Shown: positions 11,092 to 23,090, counted from the stretch's first letter. The stretch is DNA of 64,000 bases from Melastoma dodecandrum (GCA_029817715.1 JARUPY010000190.1:4526001-4590000); one strand, 5' to 3'. Notes: a model not told the origin generated them from the letters alone. Numbers and translations are program-made.

Positions 11092-11679
11092 CTAAGGAAT
11101 CGTGCAGTCCACTGCCTGCCTGCTTTCCATGCGCAAGTCAAAGTTCAGCAATAGATTTTGGACTTCCTCAACTGTTGGCTGATCAAACCGGCTATAGATA
11201 GCCATAGCAATAGCATCATACTCTGCAGATAGTCCCTCTGGCATATACCAAACATAGTCTCTATTGCTAACAGGTTCACCTACTGCAGCCAACTGATTAG
11301 ACAATGTCTTCAAACTGTTCATATATTGCTGCATAATTCGACCCTCTTTTTTTAACTGTTGCATCTGCATTTTAAGGTTGATAACCCTTGTGGGTGAAGT
11401 AGACTCATATCTGTTCCTCAATGTCTCCCACACTTCACATGAGTTTCTGCAGCTAACTACCATACCCAAAGGTTCAGAAGTCAACGAAGCAAATAACATA
11501 CTTATTACTGTTTTATCTGTTCTCTGCCATATTACATAGTCGGGATTCCTCACAAGGTGATTTTCATCCAAAAACTGTGAAGGAGAGGCGGTCAGACCAA
11601 AAATATAATCATCATAACTTGTTGCAGTTATAGCTGCGAGTATTTGCCATTTCCATGGCAAATAGTTTCCATCATCCAA
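11092..11679 (-). pseudogene. Copia-1 gag
   Basis: A 195-codon open frame with the gag (UBN2-like) pattern: NYLPWKWQ near the start, VWETLRNRYESTSPTRVINLK, QYMNSLKTLSNQLAAVGEPVS and a C-terminal EVQNLLLNFD. Gag packages element RNA into particles. It ends before the zinc knuckle because of a stop near 11092. It lies just inside the 5' LTR and primer-binding site. Confidence 0.85.
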
Positions 11680-11891
11680 CTTAACTAAAGAAAAAAAAAT
11701 TCAGAGGGAAATTGCATCTGTGAGTGGCTCACAAAAGAAGCTGTGTTCTGAAGCGCCAGAGACAGGGGTAGGAAAAACATTAGCAGAAACAGGGGTTGTA
11801 AAGGAATTAGAAAGATGGTCACCCATTCTTGTAGTCTTTCCAGGATCTTACTCTGATGATGGCATTAAGATTCTTCAGGGCTCTGATACCA

Positions 11892-12238
11892 TGAAGAACT
11901 TCACACGCAGCCAATGATTGAGAACACAGACAAGACGATGATGAAGAAAAAGAACAAGAACAAAAACAAGAAGAAGAAAAAGAAGATGAGGGGAAGAGAA
12001 TTCTGTTTCGATTATCTAACACAGCAGCACATAGTACATCTGCTATATATAGCAGCACATCATGCGTAACAAACGGCCATATAATTACAACCAAAATATC
12101 CATACTTCTCCCCGTTACAACTTATGCCACTCTATTTACTTTACTAATAGGACCTGATGACTTATTGGACGGCACTTCCACGGTTTTTTTTGAGCTTGAT
12201 TTAAGCCCTTGAACTCCTAGTCCATTAATAATCCAATA
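11892..12238 (-). repeat. 5' LTR of Copia-1
   Basis: About 347 bp, ending on the minus strand in TTCTTCA immediately before the TGGTATCAGAG primer-binding site. The outer end reads TATTGGATT where the other LTR has TGTTGGATT, so the terminal dinucleotide is mutated. The element is old. Confidence 0.88.
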
Positions 12239-15200
12239 CAGAACAACACAATCCAGCAACAGTAGTAGTAGTAGTAGCAGTAGAGGAAGAAAAGGGGATG
12301 GATGATACGGTGGGTAAATGAGATAGGAACTGGGTGGGGGTAGGGGAAGAGTATGAAAGTTGGTCTTCCCTCCACCCTGCTGCTACTGGTGCTACTGGTA
12401 CTTCTACAGAGTAGTAGTAGTAGTTAGGGAGACAGACAGGGATAGGGTAAGGGCGATAGTGACAACACGAGTGAGAGGATGGAGGGGAGGGGAAGGTGTT
12501 GGTACCTCGTCACTGTTTGAATCTTCTTCCCTTACTCTTTGGCGGTCTCTGTGTCGAGGGAGGGAGGGAGGGAGAGGATTGTCACACTCTCCTGAGGCAG
12601 TCACGTGATCCAACCATCACACCTTCCTAAGCCATGTCTTTGAAGAGGTTTATCCATTTATTACCACCCCCCTAAGAAGTGAAATGGTAATAAAAAAACA
12701 CAGAGAGAGAAGACAGAGACAAACATGCCCATTGCGTTAAACCGACTTGGAATCCCAGGAAGATCGAAAGGAACTGAAATCCTCGCCCACACACCCACAC
12801 ACCTATGCTCCTCCTCCTCCTCCTCCTCCTCCTGGCTATGTTTCATGTGATCGATCTTTCATGCCTTGATATATATCAGTATGCAGACCAAAAGTGCATG
12901 CCATTCTTCTGCACGAATAAAAACAACCTCCAAACTTCCCTTTCCCCTAACCCCGGGGTTGATAGATTGAATGTGTGGGAGGGGAGATTCCCAGGATCCA
13001 GTCATAAAAATTACACCAACTTTTTCTTTGGTCTATTTATTTCTTATTACCAGTGAACTGTCAGTGTCAAACCTTCCTCCTTTTTAACCCACCCCATATG
13101 CTGCTATCTCTTCTTCTTCTTCTTACATCTCTGTCTATCTGCATGAAATATGTGGTTGACAGACACACCTCCCTCGGATTGCTCGCCCGTTTTGTCTCCC
13201 CCCCACCCATCCCCCCTAGTTCCCATAAAAAATAATTCAACCTCTCATCTCATAAAATAAACCTTCCTCCTCCTCCTCCTCTTGCTGCTGGTAACTCGGT
13301 GCTAACATGGGGTTGCACAGGAATGAGATGGGGGTGATGATATTATTTGCATGGTAACAAACAAAGTGCATGCAGACAGAGGGAAGAAGAAGAAAAGGAA
13401 AATAATAATCTTAAAAGTCTGATGACCAAGTAAAGAAGAAGTCTGGAAACAGCTACTTGCAGTCTTTGCCATTTTATTTATCTCTCTCTGTAAAGAAGAA
13501 GTCTGTACATATTTTCCTGTTCTTTGAAATGCTTTGTTTTCTTTGGACATTGGAATTGGAGTCGTCAAAATTACGGTGAAGAAAAGAGGAAGACGTGGAA
13601 ATAGCAACAGCACTGCTGCAGCTAAGGAGGCATTCTGACCAATGTTATGACACAGCAACACATGCTGCTTGGCCCCTTCTTCTCTGCAGTTTATTATTAT
13701 TATTATTGTTGTTGTGTCATGTCCCAGTCCCACTGAAATGTATGGAAAAGGTAAAGGGGAAGATTTTACTCTTACCACCCACCCAAATCCCTTCCTCCCC
13801 CCAAAACCCAAACCACCTAATGCAAACTCGTGATACTGTAAGAAAAATTCAATCTCATCCTACTCAGAATTTATTATATGAATAAAACAAAAAATAATAT
13901 TAATTAGTCTATTAATATGAGATGTGACATAGCCTTTCTTGATACTGATCTTACACCGAATGTCATCTAATTGTGAGTTATCATGTCTCGTAAATCGTAA
14001 CACAACTCAACAAAACAAGTAGAAATTGAAAATAATTAAAGAAATACAATAATAAAATTGAAATAAAATTCCAACAGATATTACCTACCATTAGGGAAAG
14101 GACCAGACATCATCAAAATCAGATGTTAATAGCAAGCTGCTTTCTTTTTGGGTCACTTTTTTTATCATCTTCTTCTTCTTGGGAGTTGTTCTGATCTATT
14201 ATTATTTATTTGCAAATGGGGATTGGGAAAACCTCTGCAACTCACCCCATGTGACACGCTGTCGAACTCACTTTGGAGATATTGGTTTTCTTGGTAGGGA
14301 AAGAGTTTCCTGGGCCTTTCTTCTTCTTCTTCTTCTTAAGACGACGACGATGATGACAGGAGAGTTGTCCCCCACGAATTATTTTTGGCGCCTTTTATCT
14401 GTCTCTGGTCCGCTTTCTTTCCACAAAATTTCCCCCCATCTTCCGACAGATTCCTTTTCCAAGGAAAAACACACACTTCCTCTCCTTTTTCTCTTTTCGT
14501 ATGGCTTGGTTTGGTGGTGGTGGTGGTGTGGCGCTGCGGATGGGTAACATGTCTCCCTGCAAGGAAACTGACCAAAGAATTTTATTTCAATTATATATAT
14601 ATATATAAAGACATAAAAGACCAAGGAGGAGATAGAAGCAAATGAAATTGAATTATGAATTATTTATAAAACTAAATCTAAAGATAATTGCTAGTGAAAA
14701 TGCTATCAGAAGAGTAAAGCGTCCGCATTGATCTTGGATCATTCGGTTCGACTGACTTCAGTCGAACCAGACCGATTCCAATCGAAACAGACCAAGTCTG
14801 TCTAGTTTCACCATAACCGGGTGGGTGGATTTTGGGCTCTGGACCGGAACGTGGTGGGGGGAGGGTGCTGATTTGGGCTTCACTCCAGGCCCAATCCAAC
14901 TACACTTCCCGAATGTAGGAATCCTCACCGGTGGTGGAGGGTCCATCGCGACTAATGTTACGTGTCTGGTTTGAATCCAAGTTATTAGAAGAGGCTGGCT
15001 ATTATTCCATGACTAAATCTGTCATAAAATACCAATAATTTCTTTCCTTTTCCTATCTTCAATTGTCTTATTCATTCAAATATTTATTTAACATACATAG
15101 TTAATTAATAATTAAGAATCAAATAAACCTCTAACATTTAATTCTTTTGTTTTTTTCTAGTTTAACTATCCTTTTGAATAAAAAATTACATATTCATTCA

Positions 15201-15243
15201 TGTAATTTATATTCCATGAGGCAACCGCAACTGGAAGCTACAC
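12239..15243. other. microsatellite-rich intergenic DNA
   Basis: No gene was recognised in about 3 kb. Simple repeats include AGT near 12259-12283, CTC near 12808-12833, TTC near 13108-13122, TCC near 13265-13281, ATT near 13690-13707, TTC near 14320-14336, TGG near 14514-14528 and AT near 14594-14606. The part next to Copia-1 was probably the promoter and 5' region of the GIF gene before the insertion. Confidence 0.55.
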
Positions 15244-15606
15244 TCAATCGGCTAAGACGATCCGCCGTACTACCGGATCTGCTGACGCTGCCGAGTTGGG
15301 AGGCACCCGGGAGCTGCCGCCGCCGGAGATGTTGGCGACATCCAACGTGCACCGACCGCGGCTGACCCCGGGGATATTAGTGCAGGGGGAGCTTCGGGAG
15401 GGAGGGACGGTCCCCCTTGAGAGCGACTCGGCCCGAACCACGTCGCCGTCCATTATCGTCATCAACGGGAGTATCCGGTCACGGTCATGGTCCGTCTTCA
15501 AGGGCCTGGCGGCGGATACTCGATGGCAGGGGATGGCTTGATCGAACAGGAGGACGGCACAGAGGAACGTGACGACGGGAAGAGCAATACCACCCATGGA
15601 ACCCAT
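15244..15606 (-). CDS. small secreted protein, function unknown
   Basis: A single-exon frame of 120 residues. After MGSMGG comes a hydrophobic core (IALPVVTFLCAVLLF) that looks like a signal peptide, then a polar mature region of about 90 residues. The C-terminal half holds RGTVPPSRSSPCTNIPG, then RGRCTL, so two Cys lie close together. Short plant proteins with a G-x-VPPS-x-x-CT-x-IPG block are familiar to me as putative apoplastic peptides, but I cannot assign a named family. A TATA-like CATATAAAAGG lies near 15666-15676 on the same strand, about 65 bp upstream of the ATG, which supports a real gene and this start. Confidence 0.68.
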   Translation of the reverse strand: MGSMGGIALPVVTFLCAVLLFDQAIPCHRVSAARPLKTDHDRDRILPLMTIMDGDVVRAESLSRGTVPPSRSSPCTNIPGVSRGRCTLDVANISGGGSSRVPPNSAASADPVVRRIVLAD

Positions 15607-15661
15607 TTCTTCTGCCTAGATTTTGTGAGGGAAGAAGGAAGGGGAGAGTGGGATGCGTCGG

Positions 15662-15678
15662 GGCCTTTTATATGATGC
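15662..15678 (-). promoter_or_regulatory. TATA box of the small secreted-protein gene
   Basis: Minus-strand TATAAAAGGC about 65 bp upstream of the ATG at 15606, at a spacing usual for plant TATA boxes with short 5'UTRs. Confidence 0.6.
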
Positions 15679-15699
15679 TAACAGCTCATTCTGGTCGGT

Positions 15700-16645
15700 T
15701 GTTGGTGATTGTGAAAACGATTTCCATCGTTAGTTTCCCGGTTGAGTTCAGATGGGGAAGTGCATATGGCATGGCAAACACGCTGTTGTTGAGTTGACGC
15801 CACATTTTTGGTTGTTTACATTTTGGGCCAAGTCTCTCTTCTTTTCATTTACACACGGAAACATTCAAAAGTAGCACCACAGTTTTGACCACCCTCCCTC
15901 TTTCCGCACTCTTTTTCTTATTTGCCCAAAGGGTTTCATGTGGTGTGGGTGCTGGGGCTAGTTATTAGTTCCTAAATAATTTCGATAAATACGGTGGACT
16001 CTATCAGAAGTGTAAGGTTTAGGCCTTTCAAAGTCCCATTAGACGGATTAGATCCTTCATCCACCAGCCTGCCTCTCAAGTCCTTGAATATATCCAAGCC
16101 AGTAAGAAAGACAATTTCACGAAGAAGTCTGGATTCTTCCGTAAAGGACTTGGGCATTTATGCAAAAACTAGGCTGCTTGAAAACTATTAGGCCGATAAA
16201 CCCTAATCCGTAAATTATATTGGGGAACAATGGAACAAACATCGTGTTTGGGGCATATCAAACCAAGTCCCAGATGAAATGCACGCTGTCTCTCAATCAC
16301 CGGGGTCATACAAATCTCCTCCCATCTTAACTCCACTGCAGCTGCCCAATATTGACCCAACTACTCCCCTTTCCCCCTCTCTCTATCTAAATTTTCCTAA
16401 TTCACTCGGACACACGGCCAGCTGAGTTTGAGTTTTGTTTCTGGTTGAATTGAAACGTAGATCACGAAAATACCTCGCTATTTTGTACAATTATTTTTTA
16501 AATTTCTGAAATAATTTTTATAACGTGGATTTGAGTTGGAAGAACGGGAGTTGATCCAGCCGGTTCATCATGTGACGGATGAAATAAAGAGGAAGGTAAA
16601 TAAAATAAAACAATCCAATAACGACCACGAGGTGTAGGCAATCCA
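15700..16645. other. intergenic region upstream of the isomerase
   Basis: Between the divergent secreted-protein and isomerase genes. Short frames on both strands near 15972-16191 match no known protein. Promoters of both genes must lie here; no confident element was found. Confidence 0.4.
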
Positions 16646-17413
16646 ATGGCGAGAGAGGCAGAGGAGCACTGCACCTTGCAGAAGCACGGCAACGTCTACC
16701 TCCTAACCATTACCGGAACCGACCAGCACCGCCTCAACCCATCCCTAATCAACTCCCTCCGATCCCTCCTCCGCCCCCTCCTCTCCCTCCCCCCTTCCTC
16801 ACCTCCCTCCGCCCTCGTCACCACCGCCCACGGCCGCTTCTTCTCCAACGGCTACGACCTCGACTGGGCCGGATCGGACCCCGACTCCATCCGCCTCATG
16901 TCCTCCTCCCTCCGCTCCCTCGTCAGGGACCTCCTATCCCTCCCCATGCCGACAATCGCCGCTGTCAACGGCCACGCCGCCGCCGCCGGGATGATCCTTG
17001 CCCTCTCCCACGACTACGTGGTGATGAACTCCCGGAGGGGCTTCCTGTACATGAGCGAGGTGGACATAGGGCTGGTGCTGCCTAGGTGGTTCGTGGCGAT
17101 CGTGAGGGGGAAGGTCGGGGGAGGCGGAGGGAGGGCTGTCAGGGAGTTGATGATGAGGGCGAGGAAAGTGACGGCGGCGGAGGCGGTGGGGATGGGTCTG
17201 GTGGAGGAAGGGTGCGAAGGTCCGGAGAGGACGGCGGGGAGGGCTATGGAGATCGGGGAGGAGTTGGTTGGCAGGGGCTGGGCCGGGGACGTCGTCAGGG
17301 CCAACCGCCTGGTTGTTTGGGCCGATCTCGTCCATGCGCTGGACGAGGACGAGACCGTTGCGGATATGAAGCCCAAGCCTTATAATGAGGCCCATCCTCG
17401 GCCCAAACTATGA
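16646..17413 (+). CDS. ECI: peroxisomal enoyl-CoA delta-isomerase
   Basis: An intronless frame of 255 residues in the crotonase/enoyl-CoA hydratase-isomerase superfamily. Marks are HGRFFSNGYDLDW (CoA-binding and oxyanion region), AAVNGHAAAAGMILALSHDYVVM, and GFLYMSEVDIGL, whose Glu is the likely catalytic acid. Such enzymes move double bonds between positions 3 and 2 of unsaturated acyl-CoAs so that beta-oxidation can continue. The C-terminus PKL is a peroxisomal targeting signal type 1 variant, as in plant ECI proteins, so the enzyme should act in the peroxisome. Codons are strikingly GC-rich compared with the flanks, and long overlapping shadow frames exist on the other strand. The ATG at 16646 opens MAREAEEHCTLQKHGNVYLLT, which aligns with the family start. 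Confidence 0.9.
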   Translation: MAREAEEHCTLQKHGNVYLLTITGTDQHRLNPSLINSLRSLLRPLLSLPPSSPPSALVTTAHGRFFSNGYDLDWAGSDPDSIRLMSSSLRSLVRDLLSLPMPTIAAVNGHAAAAGMILALSHDYVVMNSRRGFLYMSEVDIGLVLPRWFVAIVRGKVGGGGGRAVRELMMRARKVTAAEAVGMGLVEEGCEGPERTAGRAMEIGEELVGRGWAGDVVRANRLVVWADLVHALDEDETVADMKPKPYNEAHPRPKL

Positions 17414-17886
17414 CGGGGTCATATTTAGTTTCCTCAATGCTTCGTTTCTTCCCATCCGCATTTATGTTATTGAATCGTACAACCTTAGAGGCTTGCTTTG
17501 TGCGGATAGAGATCAAAAGAAACGTGAGTTCGTCATCAGTGACGCATTCTTTGTTGACAAAAATGAAGTGTTCTTCGCGTTTCCGATGCTCATGTGACAG
17601 CTGCGATACCGTAAGCCGAGACCAATCAATAAACCTTCACGTGCGTACAAACATTTGTACAAGGCACGGAAAACGGTCGTCGTTATGACCGACCAATTGT
17701 GCCTGAAAAAGCAAACATCAATGCAAGCATCAGTCCTGGACAATGACTGACATTCAGGTCATCGGAGGTACAATCAGTAGAACATAACTGCCCTTGTCTT
17801 GAATTAGATATGAAATCCGCATGAGTCTGTCCGACGGGTCACACGACACAACCACAAAGCCTGCCTTACTTGTATAGAATGGAGGA
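17414..17886. other. convergent intergenic spacer
   Basis: Separates the 3' end of the isomerase from the 3' end of the myosin-binding pseudogene. No gene recognised. Confidence 0.45.
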
Positions 17887-18485
17887 CTAATTATCCTTTG
17901 TCTCAGCAGTCCGCAATTCTCTTAGATGGGAAGCAATGTCCTGAAGAAACTGTAGTCCTTCCTCGCCAACCTGCAAGCAAGCATTTGATGGTATGCTCCA
18001 CGAAATGATGATACAACTCCAGAGCTTCCATTCTTTCCAGCTGCTGCCAGTACTCTTTCTTGAGAGAAGCGATATGACCATCATCATTAGGTCTCTGGTT
18101 TGGCGATCTGTCATCGATGGCTTCCACATTTAATGTCGGACTACCTTGACTGCTGTTTGTATCGATTTGCTCCACTTTTTCATAATTATCAACTGCACAA
18201 TCTCCTGGCAAGCCTCCTTTACACTTCTGCCTCATTTTGCAAATTGACTTCTACTTTGGTGTCATTGGCATTGGCCAAGTCCAAATCTTCTCGACACTTT
18301 GATGACAACTCTAGCTTTTTCTCCAGCTTTTCTAGACAACTGAGGATATGCAATTTTTCTTCTTACATCTCGACTGCAGCGTTCTATAGCACACCAGTTC
18401 TCGTCTCACCTGGTGGATCCGCTTTTGTCACGGATTCATCTCCATGAACGATTTTAGTGATCTCATGACCATTTTCTGTCAGAAC
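17887..18485 (-). pseudogene. myosin-binding protein pseudogene, 3' part
   Basis: Continuation of the gene at 26409-28716 beyond the Copia-2 insertion. The interrupted exon resumes at 18485, reading VVLTENGHEITKI and ending at a donor at 18410. The next exon from 18361 gives EEKLHILSCLEKLEKKLEL, the short coiled coil that follows the GTD-binding region in MYOB proteins. The frame then breaks: QNEAEV is followed by a stop, the sequence continues in a second frame (IASLKKEYWQQLERMEAL, EHTIK) and finishes in a third (VGEEGLQFLQDIASHLRELR, stop near 17887). Two frameshifts therefore lie in this part alone. The matches identify the family; no protein of normal length is possible. Confidence 0.82.
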
Positions 18486-19085
18486 TGTTGACTATCTCAT
18501 ATACTCGGAGAATTCACAATTCTCAATAAACAGCGGAAACAGGATCGTTTACATGGATTTACAATCACAAAGGAAGAACCGGATAGTAAACGTACCCGTA
18601 GTTGACATTTTGTGGATGTAGAAGATGAATTCAAGGAGCATAGATCCTTTTCCGCTTTTCCTTCCCTAACGGCTGCTCTCGATGGAGGAGGCGTAAGAAA
18701 CTGACGATCGAGACCTTATGAATCGATTTCCAGAAATTCCATATATATATATATATATGGTTTCCTTTGTGAAAAGTCAGTTTTGCCCTTAAATAAAAGT
18801 CTGAAGGACAGGGGAAGGGATCTAGCCGTAAATTACCATAATCCATAAAAACCTACGGTCTTATCCATCAACAGACCATAGGCTATAAATGGCCTACACC
18901 CAGCCGTAAACCACATTAAATAATCGAGATGCGCATATCCCAATAACTTTAGTGATCACAATACTTTAGTGGGATTTCATGCACTGCCTTATGTTACAGC
19001 CTGTTTTATAAAATGTAGTTTGATGAAGTAAAGAAAGAAGATTAATACAAAAATATACAATTAATTGTAGCCCAAAATTCCAACA
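18486..19085 (-). repeat. 3' LTR of Copia-2
   Basis: 600 bp starting TGTTGACTATCTC on the plus strand and ending AAATTCCAACA. A purine-rich AAGTGGGAGAA (minus strand) abuts it as the polypurine tract. It contains an AT microsatellite near 18741-18758. Confidence 0.95.
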
Positions 19086-19649
19086 TTCTCCCACTTGGGC
19101 AACATTAATTGTATCCGAAAAAAAAAGGTTTAGTAAATGACTCTCAGGCTGTAACATCTGTATGGCCATATAAAGACAACATCTCGAATAACCCCGACCA
19201 ACAAAATTACCGAGCGTCGAACTATGACCGTCAGAGTATCACTCAATGATACAAGATAACCATAATCACAACACTAAGCAATCAAGCCGTCATGGGTCAA
19301 TGTGGTGGTGTAGCCGAAATAGTATCCCTTATGTGATCAAATTTGATGCTACTTCAGTCGGTCCTAATCTTTCTGTAACTTTACACCCATAACGGGCCAG
19401 AAAGACTTTTGAGCAAATGATGCTCCCTTATTTGTCTCACAAACCTGAATGTGCGCAAACTTTACGGTGCTTTATCAGAGACAAACTTTAGTGACAATAC
19501 CGTCCTACTTGAGACTAAGCACCAAGTCTCAAGATTTTCTTTAAACAACTGTCATATGCACATGATATAAAATAACTGCATGCATGTCAATATATACACA
19601 TATATATTGTCGACGACAAGATACAATAAGAGAGTATCACAAACTCCCA

Positions 19650-21662
19650 CTAACCAAAAGGATCAAAGGACTCTAAGATACCCATGTCTATAACATGTTT
19701 CTTAAAAGTTATGTGTCTAAGTCCTTTAGTTAGTGGATCTGCCAACATTGATTCTGTATCAATGTGTTCAATGACAATGTCCCCATGCTTTATCAGCTCG
19801 CGAACTTTAAGATATTTAATTTCCATGTGCTTAGAACCACCCGTAGTTCGGTTATTCTTGGAATAGAAAACCGCAGCACTGTTGTCACAATAGATTACTA
19901 ATGGTCTAGCAATGGAGTCAATAATTTTAAAACCCGAAATAAAATTTCTGAGCCAAACAGCGTGAGATGATGCCCTATAGCATGCAACAAACTCTGCCTG
20001 CATAGTCGAGGAAGCTATAAGTGTTTGTTTAACACTTTTCCAGGAAATAGCTCCTCCAGCCAACATGAATATATAACCTGAGGTAGACTTCATATCATCG
20101 GAGCAACCAGCAAAGTCAGAATCAGTATACCCGATTACCTCAAGGTTATCTACTCTTTTATAGATCAACATGTTAGCTTTAGTTCGCTGCAAATATCTCA
20201 TTACCTTTTTAGCAGCAGTCCAATGTTCCCTTTTCGGGTTAGACAAATATCTACCAAGAACACTAACCGGAAAGGCAAGATCTGGTCTAGTACAGACCTG
20301 AGCATACATTAAGCTACCAACTGCATTGCTATAAGGTATACCTTTCATCGATTCCTTCTCAATATCATTCTTGGGACATTGATCTTTATTAAACTTATCT
20401 CCTTTTACTATTGGTACTTCTCCTGGCTTGCAAGATTGCATAGCAAATCGCTCAAGTACCTTTTCAATGTAACCTCTTTGACTCAGTCCCAACACATTTC
20501 GAGATCTGTCTCGACAAATTTCAATTCCAAGCACATAAGCAGCCTCACCCAAGTCCTTCATATCAAAAGATCTAGACAATATGCTTTTGGTCTCGTGTAG
20601 CATTGTCAGATCATTACTTGCGAGAAGGATATCATCCACATAGAGAACAAGAAAGATGAAACTACTTCCACTAGTCCTCATATAAACGCACTGATCAAAC
20701 GGATTTTCAACAAATCCAAAGGATGATATTACCTCATCAAATTTCAAATACCATTGTCGTGAAGCCTGCTTTAATCCATAAATGGATTTCTTTAATTTAC
20801 AAACCATGTGCTCAGATCCTTCTACCTCGAAACCCTCTGGTTGTTCCATATAAACATTCTCTAAGAGGTTTCCATTTAGAAAGGCTGTTTTCACATCCAT
20901 CTGGTGTAACTCAAGATTGAAGTGTGCAACAAGCGCCATCAAAATTCTGAATGCATCTTTAGAGGAAACTGGAGAATAAGTCTCAGTATAATCAACACCA
21001 GCTCGTTGAGTGAATCCTTTAGCAACCAGTCTTGCCTTATAACGTTCAATTTTTCCTTTAGCGTCTTTCTTAGTTTTGAAGATCCATTTACAACCAATTG
21101 TCTTTTGTCCATCCGGTGGTTCTGTGAGTTCCCACACATCATTAGCCGTCATAGACTGTAACTCATCTTTCATTGCACTCAGCCATTCATTACTTTGTGA
21201 TCCATTGACCGCTTCCTCAAAGTTTGTGGGATCACTCACTAATCCACCGTAATCTTCATTAAGAAAGACAATGTAATCATTAGATAAGGCCGGTTTCCTT
21301 ACCCTAGTTGATCTCCTCACGGGAACCATTTCTGTAACAACTGGAGGATTTTCAACAATTGTGTTTCGTTCCCCTCCATGCGTACCATCCGATGAATCAA
21401 TGTTTTCAACAGGAGGCGTCACAACTGTTGTTCCTGTAGACGCTGGTATGGGAATAAGGACAAAGTTTCGATCATTTGAGGATGTAGCAGGAAAGTCTTG
21501 AACTTCTGCTATATCATTTTCTAGAAATTTCGCATTAAGAGATTCTATTACTTTATTTCCTCTTGAGGGACAATAGAATCTATAACCCTTAGATCTTTCC
21601 GGATATCCTATGAAGAAAGCACGAACTGTTCGGGGATCAGTCTTTTTCTCAACTGGATTAAA
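19650..21662 (-). pseudogene. Copia-2 reverse transcriptase and RNase H (frameshifted from integrase)
   Basis: A continuous frame of about 670 codons. RT marks are CKWIFKTKKDAKGKIERYKARLVAKGF, TYSPV, QMDVKTAFLNG and the catalytic LYVDDILLA box. RNase H marks are YTDSDFAGCSDD, KSTSGY, QAEFVA and YCDNSAA. Upstream the frame begins with NPVEKKTDPRTVRAFFIGYPE, which should follow integrase CPAEVSI directly; a single-base shift near 21663 separates them. RT copies element RNA into cDNA and RNase H removes the template. This block itself looks full length and free of stops. Confidence 0.92.
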
Positions 21663-23090
21663 TACTCACTTCAGCTGGACAACCCCAAACACGAAAATGA
21701 TTAAAACTAGGCTTTCTTCCAGTCCATAGTTCAAATGGAGTCTTCTGTATAGATTTACTCGGAACTCTGTTGAGAATATATGAAGCTGTTTTAAGTGCTT
21801 CTCCCCACAGATAGTTAGGCAAGTTGCTTCTATCCATCATGCTCCTTACCATATCCATCAGAGTTCGGTTTCTTCTTTCTGCTACGCCATTCTGCTCAGG
21901 AGTATAAGGCATAGCATATTGTGGTACAATGCCACAATCTTGCAGAAACTTAGCAAATGGCCCTATCTGCTGTCCGGAATCAGTATGTCTACCATAATAT
22001 TCACCACCTCTATCCGATCTCACAATCTTAATTGTTTTCTCCAATTCTTTTCAACTTCCAACTTGAAAATCTTGAATTTCTCCAAAGCCTCCGACTTTTC
22101 TTTTATAAGAAATACATAGCCGTAGCGAGAAAGGTCGTCTATAAAGGTGATGAAATATTTATTTCCACACAAAGTGGTTTGAAGGGGTCCACAGATATCT
22201 GTATGCACAATCTCCAATAGATTAGTGCAACGTGTGGCTCCCTTCTTGCGAGTTTTTGACAACTTCCCTCGAATACAATCAATACATGTTTCCATATTAC
22301 TGAAATCAAGTGAAGGGAGCAAATTGTCCTTCACAAGGCGTTCCACTCGCTCTTTAGATATGTGGCTTAAATGTTTGTGCCACAATATCGAGGACTTTTC
22401 TTTCGACAAAACTCTTTTAGGTGCTGAAGATTCAGCATACAAGGATTCAATACCATATGAAGGTATCAAATCCAATTGATAAAGTCCATTAGATAATCTA
22501 CCACTACCAACAACCTTTGAATTTAGTGACAACTGCATAGAACCATTCTGAAATAAACAGCTAAATCCAAATTTGTTCAACAGTGAAACAGAAATCAAGT
22601 TTCTCCTAAAAGTGGGAATATACAGAACGTTTTCCAAAACAAGCTCAAAGCCTGAATCTAAAGGAAGTTTAACAACTCCAATAAATTCAGCTTCAGCTTC
22701 TGAATTGTTTCCCACTTTCACCTTACTTTCACATTCATTTGGCTTCCTTTGCTTCTGGAATCCCTGCATGTTCACAGCAATGTGAATAGATGCACCACTA
22801 TCTATCCACCAAGTATTCGGAGAAACATCGGCAAGGTTTGATTCAAAACAAACCAAAGCAGATAATTTACCTCCCACATTCTTCTTCTTTTTCTTTTCAA
22901 GCCAATTCTTGTATTGATAACAATCTTTCTTCAAGTGCCCCATTTTCGCACAAAAGAAGCATTTAATACCACCTTTGGCACTTACAGGTGCATACTTTCG
23001 AATCGCTTTGCCCTGTCTTTGTCCAACACTGGGTTTCTTAAAAATCTGAGGCGCTTGATTGTTCCTTGGTTTGAATCCCTTTTTAAACAC
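21658..23090 (-). pseudogene. Copia-2 protease and integrase
   Basis: From 23090 the frame shows zinc knuckle CFFCAKMGHLKKDC, then the protease active site WWIDSGASIHI, GAG_pre-integrase WHKHLSHISKERVERLV, and the integrase start CIDCIRGKLSKTRKKG, HTDICGPL. It stops near 22020. The frame at 22044-21658 carries the rest: [10 protein letters not shown] and [16 protein letters not shown] with the catalytic Asp and Glu. One base shift near 22035 divides the two. All expected catalytic residues are visible. Confidence 0.9.

Larger units (their letters stand above)
5882..12238 (-). mobile_element. degenerate Ty1/Copia LTR retrotransposon (Copia-1)
   Basis: Element on the minus strand with LTRs at 12238-11892 (5') and 6175-5882 (3'). 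A primer-binding site matching TGGTATCAGAGCC touches the 5' LTR at 11891-11878, and a G-rich tract sits beside the 3' LTR. Flanks TAGAA (5877-5881) and CAGAA (12239-12243) look like a worn 5-bp target duplication. Internal order is gag, zinc knuckle and protease, integrase, then RT/RNase H, the Copia order. Many stops and frameshifts break the pol region, so it is not autonomous. A roughly 985-bp TIR element is nested near its 3' end. It lies in the upstream region of the GIF gene in the same orientation. Confidence 0.92.

Noticed and set aside
16934..17395. Long minus-strand frames opposite the isomerase
   Set aside because: High GC of the isomerase codons removes stops on the other strand; the peptides are Pro/His/Arg-rich without any domain.
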